DNA from: Amoeboaphelidium protococcarum
Taxonomy: Eukaryota; Aphelidiomycota; Aphelidea
Reading direction: 5' to 3'
NCBI GenBank assembly: GCA_023515745.1
Contig: JALECJ010000257.1
Location: 2,048,687-2,112,686 of the forward strand
Length of the DNA: 64,000 bases
Of the stretch, positions 11,986 to 22,542 are shown piece by piece. Within the stretch, counting starts at the first letter, position 1, and each line of letters starts with the position of its first letter. Under the pieces are notes generated by a model. The model was not told the DNA's origin. It was given only the letters and a program-made list of their open reading frames with translations, and did no database searches. The position numbers were made by a program, and so were the translations under genes.

Positions 11986-12268
11986 TATTATTAATGTATT
12001 GGTACGCTCCCGACAGTAAAAACGAGTTGGTACAATTGAGATAAGAAGACGATGTTACTAAAAATGAAGACGATTTGACGCGTTTTCAGCATCAGTTCAG
12101 TTCTAAATTATAGTTTTGCAGAGATTGAAAAATTTCTATATCAAAGGATATGCAAATTTCATAATTTATTTAATTCATCATCTTATTAATTCGACGATGA
12201 TAATAGAATGCAATTTTAATATGAATACTATAACATAATGTGCTGCCTGCCTGACTCTAATGTGAAAA

Positions 12269-13693
12269 TCAGCCATAAATCTCTCCCTTGATTGCAAACT
12301 CCAATCTCAAACCATCCTCCATTCGAGCAATCTTAAACTTTTCAGGATCATCTTCAAGCAAACGAGAATATGCAAAGTCAATGAACATAAGCCTACCAGT
12401 CTTCTTGTCTTTCATTATATTTCTCTCTGCAACGTCATTGTGAGCAACACCTTTGTCATAGATAGCATCAAGAGCATCGCGCAGATGACTATCTTGTTCA
12501 TCAAAGTCCTCACGAGTTGGCTTCTCCAACTCATCAATCATTATGCACTCAATCCAGTTATCCAGAGATAAACGCGCATGTAACACTGGAAGATACAATC
12601 CCCAATACTCCTTCAGGATGAGATAACACTGATGCTCCCTTTCCAACGACAACAAGCGAGGGCCTTTCTATTACACTTATTTCGAATTCTCGCCGTCAGT
12701 GGCTACTTCCGAGTCAATTTAAGCAGAATCACTTTAAGATTCAGTAATATCGTACCTCGTGTCAACCATCTTTAGCACAGTATCTAAAGGCTGGCGGAAT
12801 CCAGCTTTCACTACTGAAAACTATTCACTACCCTCCATTAGTGCATCGAAATACAAATTGTGCACTGGGACTTCAATTCTAATGGCAGGATCGAACTCAA
12901 TACTAGGCGTAGGATTGCACGGAGACGATTAAAGGTGGTGGTTATTGGAGCATTCAAAGTACATGGCAGTCAACACAGTGATAAAGTTATACGGGGTAAC
13001 TTAATCAACAGAAACAGCCTTACTGAATTGCAACTGATGATAAGGCCTCTATTCATCTGGACCGCCACGACGTAGAAAGTATACCTTCTTATTGGTGCAT
13101 ATCACCCCATAGCGATGATTATTCACGGTCATATAGCTATACTCTTGAGATATAATGCGACGTACATCATTGTACAATTCCTACTGGTCATCATTCGCAA
13201 TTGTCACCAGATCCATGCCGTCATCCAGAGCCAAACTAATGTTGACCTAGCCAGTCATCAACGGCGATCCCTATTAGATTTTCACAATGTTATAAATGCC
13301 TTTCATATCTTCTAGTCTCCGGAAAAAGACCCAATTTGGCCTCAATACTACCTTCTTCGGGTCGTATCCCAGTATCACATTTAAATTCAAGACTTTAGCC
13401 AATTCATTCGCAATTGTAAAGCAGCTCTGTAATATAAACCAAACGCTAACTTCCTTATCTATATCAGGTATAGACAGATGAGCCAGAGGGTCTTTGCATT
13501 CCAATTGCAGCTTGTCAGCCACGTACGTATTAAACGGATCGATGACATCCTCGTCAAAAGAATCCCACACGGTCATGTTGACATCATCAAGAATACGAGT
13601 ATTCTCAGGATGGGAAGTTGAAGACTGAGAGTGATTAACTGGGTCTTATACAATAGCTGGCAGTTGATACGATAATAGATCTTGGACAATCAT
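12269..13693 (-). CDS. Protein-kinase-like protein, effector/crinkler style
   Basis: 474 residues. The C-terminal third has a kinase-fold catalytic loop and metal motif: GVAHNDVAERNIM (HxDxxxxN variant) followed by LMFIDFAYSR (a DF replaces DFG), near residues 395-440. The N-terminal two thirds has no recognised domain; a strand-rich region near 60-110 (VWFILQSCFTIANELA) resembles the N-terminal part of fungal and oomycete kinase-like families that occur with crinkler-type proteins. Such proteins are often expanded and fast evolving. It lies on the same strand between the two NOM1-like pieces. Kinase fold is well supported; substrate and role are unknown. Confidence 0.6.
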
Positions 13694-14338
13694 AATTTGA
13701 CGTGTTTTACCTTCGTGACGCGTCGGAGTAAAATGAGAATGGACGCGTTTCAGAAGATTTAGTTACCGTTACGGTTTTAATGATGTCTGCCATTTATTTC
13801 AGTCAATAGAAGTAATGTCGACGGGACTTACAAAGTAAATAGTGTGCATAATTATGGGAAGTCTAGATTCATTTACCACACAATAAAGGCCTTGGTCTCT
13901 AAATCCACTTTCCCCCTTAATTGTTTAGTAAAAGTGCCGAGTTCTAATTTGCCTTACTCTGACTGACTGCTCTTGTTGCCATTTTCATCTTTATGTTTAG
14001 AGAATAATTAAATCAGCACACAGGAATTTGTAACAACTTTATCATCTTTAAATTAACGCAATTAACAAGCAGATCCTGCACAGAACTTAACCTCATGTCC
14101 CGCGGTGCTTTATGGAACTTGAACATATAATAAAACTCACTGCACAGTAAAAGATTGAAGAGTCAGAATAATTAAATATTTAACAAAGACAACAATAATC
14201 ATTCAAAGATACACCTTGATGTCATTGATCAACTAAGTTGATGATGAAGCCATATACAAGTATTATCTTTTCAAAAGTTGTATTATTACATGAGATGAGC
14301 CACTCATTAGACAGTTTTTGAATATGTATAATGGATTT
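13694..14338. other. Intergenic with one coding-like stretch on minus strand
   Basis: No complete gene is supported. On the minus strand 14136 down to 13750 is open for 129 codons and part reads like protein (FKDDKVVTNSCVLIQLFSKH, then a Lys/Glu-rich run), but it has no ATG and is closed upstream by TGA 14137-14139. A short ATG exon near 14260 (MASSSTQLINDIK) followed by GTGTAT could belong to it through splicing that I could not place in frame. Two ACGCGT boxes lie just upstream of the kinase-like gene (about 13717 and 13743). Confidence 0.3.
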
Positions 14339-14767
14339 TCATTCTGTTCCAGCTGGCTTCAACTTGAGTTTCTTTGAGTAATACTCCATCATGCGTTCAT
14401 CTTCATCAGGATCATCATTTACGCGTCGTATATTCGCATCATCTTTGGCCAAGCTTTCATACAACGCCGGATATCTTTCCTTGAGTTTATCGGCATTAGA
14501 TTTTCTACTTAATTATGGTTTATCTACTCGTCTACTTTAGCTTTCATGACGCTTCAAATGACGGTGAGGTTATCTCTCATTCCCAACAGCACCTAGATTA
14601 TCATCATTACGCGTTTTTCTCAATTTCTTTTACTATCGATCCAGTTTACGCTACTCTTTACGCGTCAATTTCTTATCGGAATGATGTTTAGTTGATTTGC
14701 GAAATGCATTGGTATTATCTTATTGCTAAATACCAAGCTCTTTTGCAATTTAAGCCGGTAATCTCAT
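14339..14767 (-). CDS. Probable detached N-terminal arm of NOM1/SGD1
   Basis: 142 basic residues: MRLPAQIAKELGI at the start, a Lys/Arg/Gln helix LTRKEQRKLDRQQKKLRK at about 36-53, and a C-terminal acidic-to-basic motif DEDERMMEYYSKKLKLK. In SGD1/NOM1 proteins the N-terminus has just this order: a short proline-leucine start, an RKE.RK basic helix, then an acidic D/E run leading to LEKKLKLK right before the MIF4G domain. That assignment is from family memory, not a search. It ends at TGA 14339-14341 with no visible donor site. The MIF4G-MA3 part is at 10258-11985, 2.35 kb away on the same strand. Confidence 0.5.
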
Positions 14768-14781
14768 TATATGAATAGCTT

Positions 14782-14922
14782 ATGTCTGATCTGATAAAGG
14801 TAAAATCCAGAAAATAAGTCGTCAATGCTTTCAAGTTGACACTGGTCGGCGAAAATCAAACTATTCAAGTTACACCGCCAAGATTATCAAATCCCAACAC
14901 AAAGCAATATGCTTCGCTTTGA
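14782..14922 (+). CDS. Possible 46-residue peptide
   Basis: An ATG opens a short frame (MSDLIKVKSRK..VVNAFKLTLVGENQ..) ending at TGA 14920. It has protein-like composition and is divergent from the NOM1 N-terminal piece, whose start lies only 14 bp away. No domain is recognised. It may be a first exon or chance; nothing convincing follows it before 15192. Confidence 0.25.
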
Positions 14923-15191
14923 CACGCTTAATCTTAAATTTTAATACGTTTTTTAAGTGGGGAATATCAGCGGTATGAACAGAAAATTAAAATCTATGGC
15001 GTTCTCAGTGTGGGAGCTGAGTTGTACAATCAGCTGCGCCATTGCCGTAATCATCGAATTGAAATCATCCCGGGGGCAATTCTTTATCGTTTAATTCCAC
15101 GCCGCAATTACTCTTGTTCTTGCAATTGAATTCAAATCAGCCTATATTTATCTAAATAATTTTGCTATAATTATTATCACAAGAATTAAGT

Positions 15192-16484
15192 ATGGTTTCC
15201 GTGAGCGCGTAAGGTCCCAGTGTTGCATCCATCTACTCTGATGCTGTGAAATGTGGCTGGCTGGTTAAGAAGGGTGGTAGTGGATTTTCTGTCAATTGGC
15301 GCAAGAGATACTTTGTGCTGCATGATCAACACCTTCATTACTATAAGAACGCTGATGATAAGAGTCCAAGCGGGTCGATTTACTTGCCTGACTACACTGA
15401 AGTGCGTGGTGCGCAGTAGCAGGAGTAGTAGTCTTCTGCGTTGGCTGATAAAAAGCATCTGCTAATTCTAAGTCCACGCGTCACCTCTGAATTGATCTCC
15501 GCACCTGTGCCTCAATAGCCAAAGTAGGAAGGTGTTGATCAAGAAGTAGATGGATCTCCAACTAATGCTGATAAAGAATTGTTAGTATCCGCTGTTGAGT
15601 TGAATACTTCGCAGAAACCATAAGACTCCACTGTCGCTAATCTTGGTGAGTCAACTTAACCTGATCACCAAGATATTGGAGAAAGTCCATCAAAGTGCCC
15701 TTCATTCGGTGCCGATGCCGATGATAGTCAAGATGCTCCCACTGTTATAATTGCTTAATCTGCTACTAGCTCTGCTGATAACGTCAAGACGCCTCCTTCG
15801 CCGGTTAGTATATTCAACCACACTCCTATTTCCCGTTCACGTCCATCCAGAACTTACTACCTGTAATGTCAGTCAGATGATGAGATGCAGAGTTGGATTG
15901 ATGCTATAAAGCCCCTATTGAATAGCACTGGTACTAGAGGAAATTAATTATTATCATCATCGTCGTCTCAATAGTTGACAAAGAAGATTAGCGTTGAGGC
16001 GATTGATGGTTTGATTGAAGCTGTTGATGAAATTATATATTAGCAGTAGGAAGATAATTCTCCAGTTAAAGTTGAAGGTGAAAAGGCAATGAACTGCTCA
16101 TAAGTTCCAGATGTACGTTCTACCAACTAGGATCACTCTACCGCTGTTGTTGAATAGACTGAAAACAAAGCGAATAATGATCAGACTGAAGAAGAGTCAA
16201 TGATGATGAAGGGATCGGTCGTGTAAATGGAATCCATCTAGCTGGGTGATCAAGATGAAGCTGATCATTCGGCCAATGACAATCTTAAAGCATCCGGTAA
16301 TGCTACATGCGCGTACGGAGTAAAGACTTCATCACTGGAAAAGAAATTGGATCAGCTGGGTGAGATGGTGAGTGACTTGAAAGCGCAAGATATCAATGTT
16401 GTATACGACAACATTCGGATGGTGTACATGCTTCTGAAGAAGGAAGCCGCCAAGTTGGAGTCTTTACAACAGCAGCAATTATGA
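15192..16484 (+). CDS. PH-domain protein with split PH domain
   Basis: 430 residues. The first PH-domain strands are at residues 17-75 (CGWLVKKGGSGFSVNWRKRY, FVLHDQHLHYYKN, SGSIYLPDY). The terminal strand and helix of the same fold (RTYYLQCQSDDEMQSWIDAI) come only at about 215-240, after a 110-residue low-complexity insert. The C-terminus has a coiled segment (SSLEKKLDQLGEMVSDLKAQ) and a Gln tail. PH domains bind phosphoinositides or proteins, so a membrane-signalling role is likely. Single exon, ATG 15192 to TGA 16482-16484; an in-frame insert rather than an intron is indicated because it is free of TGA and rich in Ser, Gln and Asp. Confidence 0.75.
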
Positions 16485-16919
16485 ACTATAACTTGACTTA
16501 TCATATATATATTTCGGAATACTAAATATACGTTTATAATATTTTATCTCGCGTCAGTTGGATTGCATTTCACAGCGTTGAAGAAGTTGACGCGTAAAGA
16601 GAAGTGTACAGTGTTGGCATTTCCGATTACGTACAGTATGATCACAGATTGAGAGAGATATTGAAGAGAGTGAGCTTTAACGGTGATACTGAGAGAAATA
16701 ATGTATTTACTAATTCATTGTTATCTTGAAACCAATTCTCTATTTCCCAAAGGAAATTGCAGAACTCAATATCACGTGCAATGATCAAAATACTCCACCT
16801 TGTTGTCTTCAGTGATTTTGTCAATGCTCAAACCTTGCATTTCAATTTCAGATGTTGATTCAAGTTATCAATACCCGAATACGCGGACTGATGAAACTTC
16901 AGGACGAGGATTATTCATA

Positions 16920-16943
16920 CCATCTGCTAAAAAAAGCTTCGTT
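16920..16943 (+). repeat. Tc1 left terminal inverted repeat
   Basis: CCATCTGCT, then seven A, then GCTTCGTT; it pairs with 18081-18104 at 23 of 24 positions. Note the CC end rather than the usual CA of Tc1 repeats. Confidence 0.88.
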
Positions 16944-17010
16944 TCAGAAACAAAGCGACAACTTAAGTTCTAATAAAATTCACTTCTTTTATCAAAATAT
17001 TTCGTATTTT

Positions 17011-18100
17011 ATGACTTATAGTGAGTAGTGAATAGGTATAATCGAGAGAGCTTTAAATTTAAAGTTAGGCTGGGCCAAGATTGGTGTTCTTCTGGAGAAA
17101 TCTGCAGACGCAGTGCGAGTGTTATGGAACAACCGGGTGAAAAACGCCGAACTTGGGGAGAAGCCTATTATCAAAAAACGCCCAACTGAGGGGCCCTTGT
17201 TAAAAGATATCAAGTCGATATTGCTTGACAAGCCGGATTTAAGTTACAGAGATGTCCACGGACTGCTAGTTTTGAACGGAAGTCCCCATTACCAAGTGCC
17301 ATCCCCCACTACTAGTTACAACATGAAAAAGGAAATGGACTTCTCTAATTGCAAGGTGGTGCAAAGGTAGTTCATTAGCAATGCTAATATTCAAAAGAGA
17401 TTGAGTTTTGCTCAAGAAATTTACTAAAATGAAAACCGGCGTTGGTGGCTGGTGATCTGGAGCGATTAGACAACGGTAAGAAAAGCTCCTAATAACTATT
17501 ATATGCTTATTTGGACTAGAGGATCAAAAATAAAAGCATCTGAGACCAAAAATTTCAAGTTTCAAATGGGCGGATTTTCGGTCATGTTTTGGGGCTGTTT
17601 CTCCTACTTCGGACTTCGTCCCTTGGTGGTGATAGATGGCACTATGGACTCTAAGAAATACATTAAGACTACCAAGGAACATCTACTACCATGCAAGGGG
17701 GCTTTTGAGGCTTAAATCGATCAAGAGATGGACTTTATGCAGGACAACGCACCGTGTCACACGTCACTGGAGACAACCACCTTTTGTTTAATAAAAAGGG
17801 ATAGATACGATCCCTGGCCCGCTTAATCGCCGGATCTCAATCCCATTGAGAATCTATGGCATGTTGTGAAGATTAAACGCAAAAAAATATGGTTTGCCAA
17901 AGACCAAAGAGGACCTAATTGAGCAAGTTTTTGACATTTGGGACAATCAGGAGCTCGATCTGGTGGGAAAATTATGTGAAAGTGTTAATAAGCATTTGGA
18001 AATCTGTATTGCGAAAAAGGAGAGCATACTGGTTATTGAGTGTAATAAAATTTGTAGTTTGATTGGGCGTTTTCGTCGATAACGAAGCTTTTTTGAGCAG
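17011..18100 (+). pseudogene. Tc1-type DD34E transposase, broken
   Basis: Cut-and-paste transposase homologue. From ATG 17011 (MTYSEQ) the frame meets TGA at 17029-17031, then continues with the helix-turn-helix part (IIERALNLKLGWAKIGVLLE). The DDE catalytic triad follows: D in VIWSDQTT (about 17464), D in FMQDNAPCHTS (17743) and E in SPDLNPIENLW (17848), with 34 residues between the last two. At the seven-A run 17881-17887 the frame shifts; the second frame carries the normal C-terminal helices (GLPKTKEDLIEQVFDIW and NKHLEICIAKK). The second frame has no stop inside the element. Two lesions make it inactive. Confidence 0.88.
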
Positions 18101-18104
18101 ATGG
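18081..18104 (-). repeat. Tc1 right terminal inverted repeat
   Basis: The inverted partner of 16920-16943, with C replacing one A next to a six-A run, directly followed by TA at 18105-18106. Confidence 0.88.
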
Positions 18105-18595
18105 TAGATAGGTGGGACATCAAAAAAACTCAATATGCCGTAGCAGAAGGTCGTGATGAAGTAATTACTGATTTGGTAGAGGAGAAATTTGCAGAGGCAC
18201 ACAATGCAAACTTTCTTTCTTGGCTCTAGGCAAATTAAAACTGCTGTATGTGGAAAAAGAATGATATGAAGCCTTACATGACTTTAGATACTTCTATTGG
18301 CTCTTACAATCATTTGATCACTTATTGTGTCGAATGATTAATATCAGTCTTTAGACAAATCTGTGTTTAACTTATAGTACAGTTTTGTAAATGACTCTAC
18401 ACAGCAAGTAAAGTATTACAAGTCATATCCAAGTATGATTACTCCATGGTTTGCATTGACCTTATAGTCCATTCATATGACCCATCTATGTTGGTAAGTC
18501 TGAAATTAAATCCGTCCATGTCATCCATTAGAGTGTCCAGCTTTGATCATCATTACCAAAAAACTATCTCGCCTGATTTAGATACTACTGTATAA

Positions 18596-19165
18596 ATGTT
18601 TCGCCGTGTGTTGTCCCGTATCTTCCGTCCACTTGCCGGTAGATTGTTCTAATTTAATAATAATCCTAATACTCCTGCAGCCATTGACCGTTTGACAAAA
18701 GAATTGCGTAATTTTAAACAGGAATTTATTGGCTTTTCTGGGGGTATTGCTAAGTCAAATGATGAAGAAGTGACGCTTGCTGTTGAGAAACACTTGGCTG
18801 AGAGTGGAAAAGAAATTATCGGTCGCTCTTTGAATTACAAGATTAAGCACGTAAACCCTGATGATAAGTCGCAAAGATTTTGGGCCGAGACTGACGGCTT
18901 CATCTTGGTGCCAGGACGCGTCGTTATCGTCGAGGCCAAGTCGTAAGTCAGGGCATTGGATTTTGACTAGGTCGAACGGACCAGAAAGATGTTTCAGGCG
19001 TAGTTTGACACTCCGGTTAAAGCTTATGTCGGTGGTCCAGTATTTGCTAAGGAACTTCGCAAGACGGCGCTTGACAGGGGATTTGGGGTGGTTACGTTGT
19101 CCGGAGGAAGATATTCAGTTGAAGATGGTATCGAGGAGTAGCACATTAAGTAAGATCATGCTTGA
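18596..19165 (+). CDS. PD-(D/E)XK nuclease-like small protein
   Basis: 189 residues. An Arg-rich N-terminus (MFRRVLSRIFRPLAGRLF) could be a mitochondrial presequence. The core has the restriction-endonuclease pattern: an acidic residue in FWAETDGFILVPG followed by VVIVEAKS (E-x-K) at about residues 100-118, and C-terminal strand segments VKAYVGGPVFAKELR and FGVVTLSGGRYSV. The family is the broad PD-(D/E)XK superfamily; similar orphan proteins are common in early-branching fungi and near crinkler-type families. Catalysis is plausible but unproven. Single exon with TGA 19163-19165. Confidence 0.6.
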
Positions 19166-19780
19166 ATTAAATATTGCACATTGATTAATCGATAAATAGA
19201 TCTGAGAAGTACTGTAATATTGTTTTTTGGTACTAAATCTAAAATGATCCACCTTTTCAGTAACTTTATGATACTAAATAAATGAATCGTAAAATGTGCT
19301 TAAGGATGTTCAAATAGTTGCTATATCATTTGTGATTTGTTTGAGCTCCGTAACTCTCTTTTAATCATTTTGAGGTGAGTCTTCAGAACTCTGTTGTAAA
19401 GACGATAATAGACTTTAAATAAATTTGAGTTAACCACGCGAATAAAGTCTATTCGCTCATGATTTCAATATTAATACTCGCGTTGTGCCTCCTCTGCTTT
19501 AAGCTAGGAGGCGCTTTGTGGTCTTCACGCCAGTCTCCTACTGCGACTTTATGACAAGGTCAATGGCAACAGCTGAAACGCCACGCGTTAAACATTCATA
19601 TATTAAAGGAAAGCTCATGAAATTAGTTCCCACTAATTCCAGAACATCATTCGCTCGTTACAAAGTTAAATTTCGCGGCCTCCTATTTAATTTGACAAAT
19701 GAGTTCATCATCCCCTTTCTATTCTATTCATTCAAAATTCAACAAAGCGGCCGGTCGTGTTATTCAAACAGGCTTACTGT
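19166..19780. other. Intergenic, with possible lost 5' coding
   Basis: Mostly AT-rich and non-coding. Near 19574-19586 it has AGCTGAAACGCC followed by ACGCGTT, echoing the LTR motif pair. From ATG 19699 (MSSSSPFYS) a frame reads on past the next ORF start (KFNKAAGRVIQTGLLYEFTR) in a different frame, so the pseudogene at 19781 may have begun here before a frameshift. Confidence 0.35.
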
Positions 19781-20608
19781 ATGAATTCACTCGAACACGT
19801 ATTGAAACCGTTGGCTGTCAGCAAAAAGAAGCAGCTGAAAGGCACACGGATTCCACTCGATGTTATTAATGAAATGTCAGCAAGTGGAGCCACTGTAAAC
19901 AAGTTGGAGGGAGAAGAGCTGTACTCAGTCACAGGAATTACTTTTAAAGACACGGCCTGGGTGACTTATGAACTATGGGCGAGTGGTATTGACAAAGATT
20001 TGCGCGTCGGTGCTAATTTTGGTCCAGGACCCAACTTGATTAATTCTGCTTTGGTTCCTCCTAACCATTTGGTCCATGATATTCAGTGTGAGGCCCGCTC
20101 AATTGTTAATCACTATGCTGGATTACAAGCTCAAGATTTCGAGAATGGAAACAATCCTCAAATTGGCCGTCCATTGCCTGCTCCTCCAATATTTACGCGT
20201 ATTCCTAATGCCAAACTCGCACTGTCCAGTCTGATGAATCGTATTCAAGATCCTCCTATCGATTATCCTGTATTGAGATCATTGAAATCCGGGTCATATA
20301 TTTGTACGATTGATCAGCAGTGGGCTAATGCTGGCGTTGAAATTGTCGTGTTCAAGCCATGAAAATAGCTGAATCCTATTGGTGTTGAATTTGATATCCG
20401 ATGGAGCGTAGCTAAATGTTTACCTTTGAAACTTTAAGATGAAGTGTATTAGCCTTTCGGCGCAGAAGCTCCGCGAGGTCAGTTAGCATTTTAAGTATAA
20501 CTGGATCCTTTATCGAGTTCACAATCTTATCAGCCTCTTTATAGATAATGCACTATAGAGCAGTATATTCTCAGGCTTTAAATCTGTATGAACAATTTCA
20601 AGTCATGA
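19781..20608 (+). pseudogene. Unrecognised protein with in-frame TGA
   Basis: ATG 19781 opens a clearly protein-like frame (HVLKPLAVSKKKQLKGTRIP, GITFKDTAWVTYELWASGID, HLVHDIQCEARSIVNHYAG). TGA at 20360-20362 interrupts it after VEIVVFKP, yet the same frame goes on with coherent protein (LNPIGVEFDIRWSVAKCLPL, FGAEAPRGQLAFQ) to TGA 20606-20608. A frame immediately upstream (GRVIQTGLLYEFTRTRIE) overlaps the start in another phase, suggesting a second lesion near 19800. A full gene would be about 275 codons or more. I do not recognise the family. CGA to TGA would explain the stop; an unseen intron is the alternative. Confidence 0.5.
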
Positions 20609-20925
20609 GTCAAACAGCTTCTTACTCCTCGCGCTTATTCAACTTATTTCCGCGACACTGTGTATTTTCCATTTCTTTAATTTCTCTTGAATCTACTAGG
20701 CATCATCCTATAAGAATCTCATTAAGTCCAAGCTCTCTCACTCCTTTGCTCTCACTTACATTCTCGCCTGGACGCTCTTCAGTTGAAACTATTTGTTCCG
20801 ACCTGTTAAATTGCGCTTTCTTCATCAAGTTAAAACAACACGAGTAAGTTTTTGAAGCCAACAGACCAAATATATCACATTTTGGATTTAACACTTATAA
20901 TTTAAAATTTTATGATTAATGGAAT

Positions 20926-22389
20926 ATGATCAGTCTTGATGAATACTGTAGAATACCAAAGTCTATATATAATCTGATTCTGTCAGAGTAAATGGCTGCA
21001 TTTTAGGATAGCGTCTAATCATCATCATCATCATCAACAAATGGATAGCAGTAGAATTAATCATTGTAATCAACTAATAATGAGATGCTGGTAGATATTA
21101 TCAATGAGTGTACTATAGCCATAGGGATTGTGTCCACGCTGTATGTGTTTAATATTGAATAGACGTCGTCGATGGAACGATCATCATCTGCAATGGTCAA
21201 GTTATTGGTCAGGATTAATGGCATATAAAATGAAGATGAATTGATTACTGCGATCAAACTTTATAAATCTGGAATTCTCATAGCTGGTTATAATAATGGA
21301 TATATAAGAACATTCTTTATTGATAGTGATGAAGATCATATAAATAATAACTCTAATAATGGTTCAAAGAGGAAGGGTGAAATGATTGATTCTATACAAA
21401 TTCACACTGCGCCGGTAAAGAGGATAGATATAATGATGATCAAGAAGTAAGTCATGGTCAATTTCCAAAGTGGTTCAATATGCGTAATTGATGATATTTC
21501 CAATTTGTCATCATCTGTTTGTAGTCGGTATAAATTCCCTCAATAAATTACTAATTCAGTGTTTTGTGATTAATATTCAGATTAAGATGGTAATAATAGT
21601 AAATCGCAGTTGTTGAATGAGAGCGCTATGGTCAAGATTCATGCCTCCACCTAGTCTTCTCTATAAGAATATTATTATTATGAGAATTAACACGACGATT
21701 CAAGTTCAACCCAAAAGAGGTAAAAGTATATCTCAATGGGTAGTGGGCCAATGATCAATTGCTCTACTGCGGTGTAGTCAGAATCACTATCTGTCGACAG
21801 AGTGCAGAGTATGGTCAGCAATGCCGTATCTGGCATATTCGGGAGGTTTTCTTCATCTCTTGCTGGTGTCGGTGGTAGTTTGGGTATTGATAGATTATCA
21901 TCATCATCAGGTGGTGTTATTAGTAATAATATCAATAACAATAGATTAGATTAGACTGGCGGTTCAAGTACATAACGCTATTCTGTTAAATTGTTATAGT
22001 CAGAATTTGTGCTGGATGGTCATGATGGACGAAGTATTCAATACGCTATTTAAAGCGCGGATTGTCGGTTTATAGCCATGAATGACACCATGGGTAGGAT
22101 TCTGATTTATGATGTGAAGTTGAATCTGATCGTGTAAATGATCAAAGGATACCGTGATGCTCAGATTGGCTTCATATAAAGGTCATCATCAAAGTCGGAA
22201 ATCTAATTGGTAGTGTACGTACAAGCCAGATGCTAGATTGATGTATTCAAGTATCCATTCCGGTAGAAGCTTTAAAGTCTACGCATCGAGTTGACCAATT
22301 TAAAAATGGTTTAAAATCACTAATCTGTACTGTTTTTCGATAGCTAAAAGGGAGCTTTGTATTATCTGCGATTTGCTGATGCCAATTGA
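20926..22389 (+). CDS. RAB3GAP2-like regulatory subunit, N-terminal domain
   Basis: 487 residues from ATG 20926 (MISLDEYCRIPKSIYNLIL); an internal ATG at 20992 is also possible, and upstream sequence is open to 20548 without protein-like content. The C-terminal half carries the RAB3GAP2 N-terminal beta-propeller signature: CRFIAMNDTMGRILIYDVKL, then MIKGYRDAQIGFIQ, then LVVYVQARCQIDVFKYPF. Earlier parts have WD-like strands broken by Ser/Asn/Gln-rich inserts. Rab3GAP2 scaffolds a GAP/GEF complex for Rab3 and Rab18 in membrane traffic. Only the N-terminal domain is present; the long C-terminal region of animal proteins is absent. TGA 22387-22389. Confidence 0.72.
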
Positions 22390-22542
22390 GAATCAGTGAT
22401 TATATATCTAAGGGAAATCATGACCAAATTGTGTGAAATACAATAGTAGAATCAATATCTATACAGGGTCATGTTGCAATTCACAATACAAACATTTTAA
22501 CAATCTTCTTCATCAATATAATTATTATCCAAAACGAGTCCA

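Larger units (their letters stand above)
16920..18104 (+). mobile_element. Tc1/mariner DNA transposon, inactive
   Basis: A 1185 bp element bounded by 24 bp terminal inverted repeats with one mismatch and flanked by TA on both sides (16918-16919 and 18105-18106), the standard Tc1 target duplication. It encodes one DD34E transposase that carries a nonsense codon near its start and a frameshift near its end. The size and DD34E spacing place it in the Tc1 group. Confidence 0.9.
16824..18335 (+). pseudogene. Small host ORF split by Tc1 insertion
   Basis: Removing the Tc1 element and one TA copy joins a frame from ATG 16824 (MLKPCISISDVDSSYQYP) to FIDRWDIKKTQYAVAEGRDE and on through DLVEEKFAEAHNANFLSWLQ to TGA 18333-18335, about 107 residues. 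The downstream half has protein-like composition. I do not recognise the family. That the frame is restored is seen directly, but a gene this short could be chance, so the interruption claim is tentative. Confidence 0.3.

Noticed and set aside
14339-14345. Intron joining the NOM1 N-terminal piece to 11985
   Set aside because: No donor with GTRAG-like sequence near the end of the N-terminal frame; left as a hypothesis only.
16642-16824. 60-codon minus-strand frame (MTKSLKTTRW..)
   Set aside because: Short, no domain, in AT-rich DNA; not better than chance.
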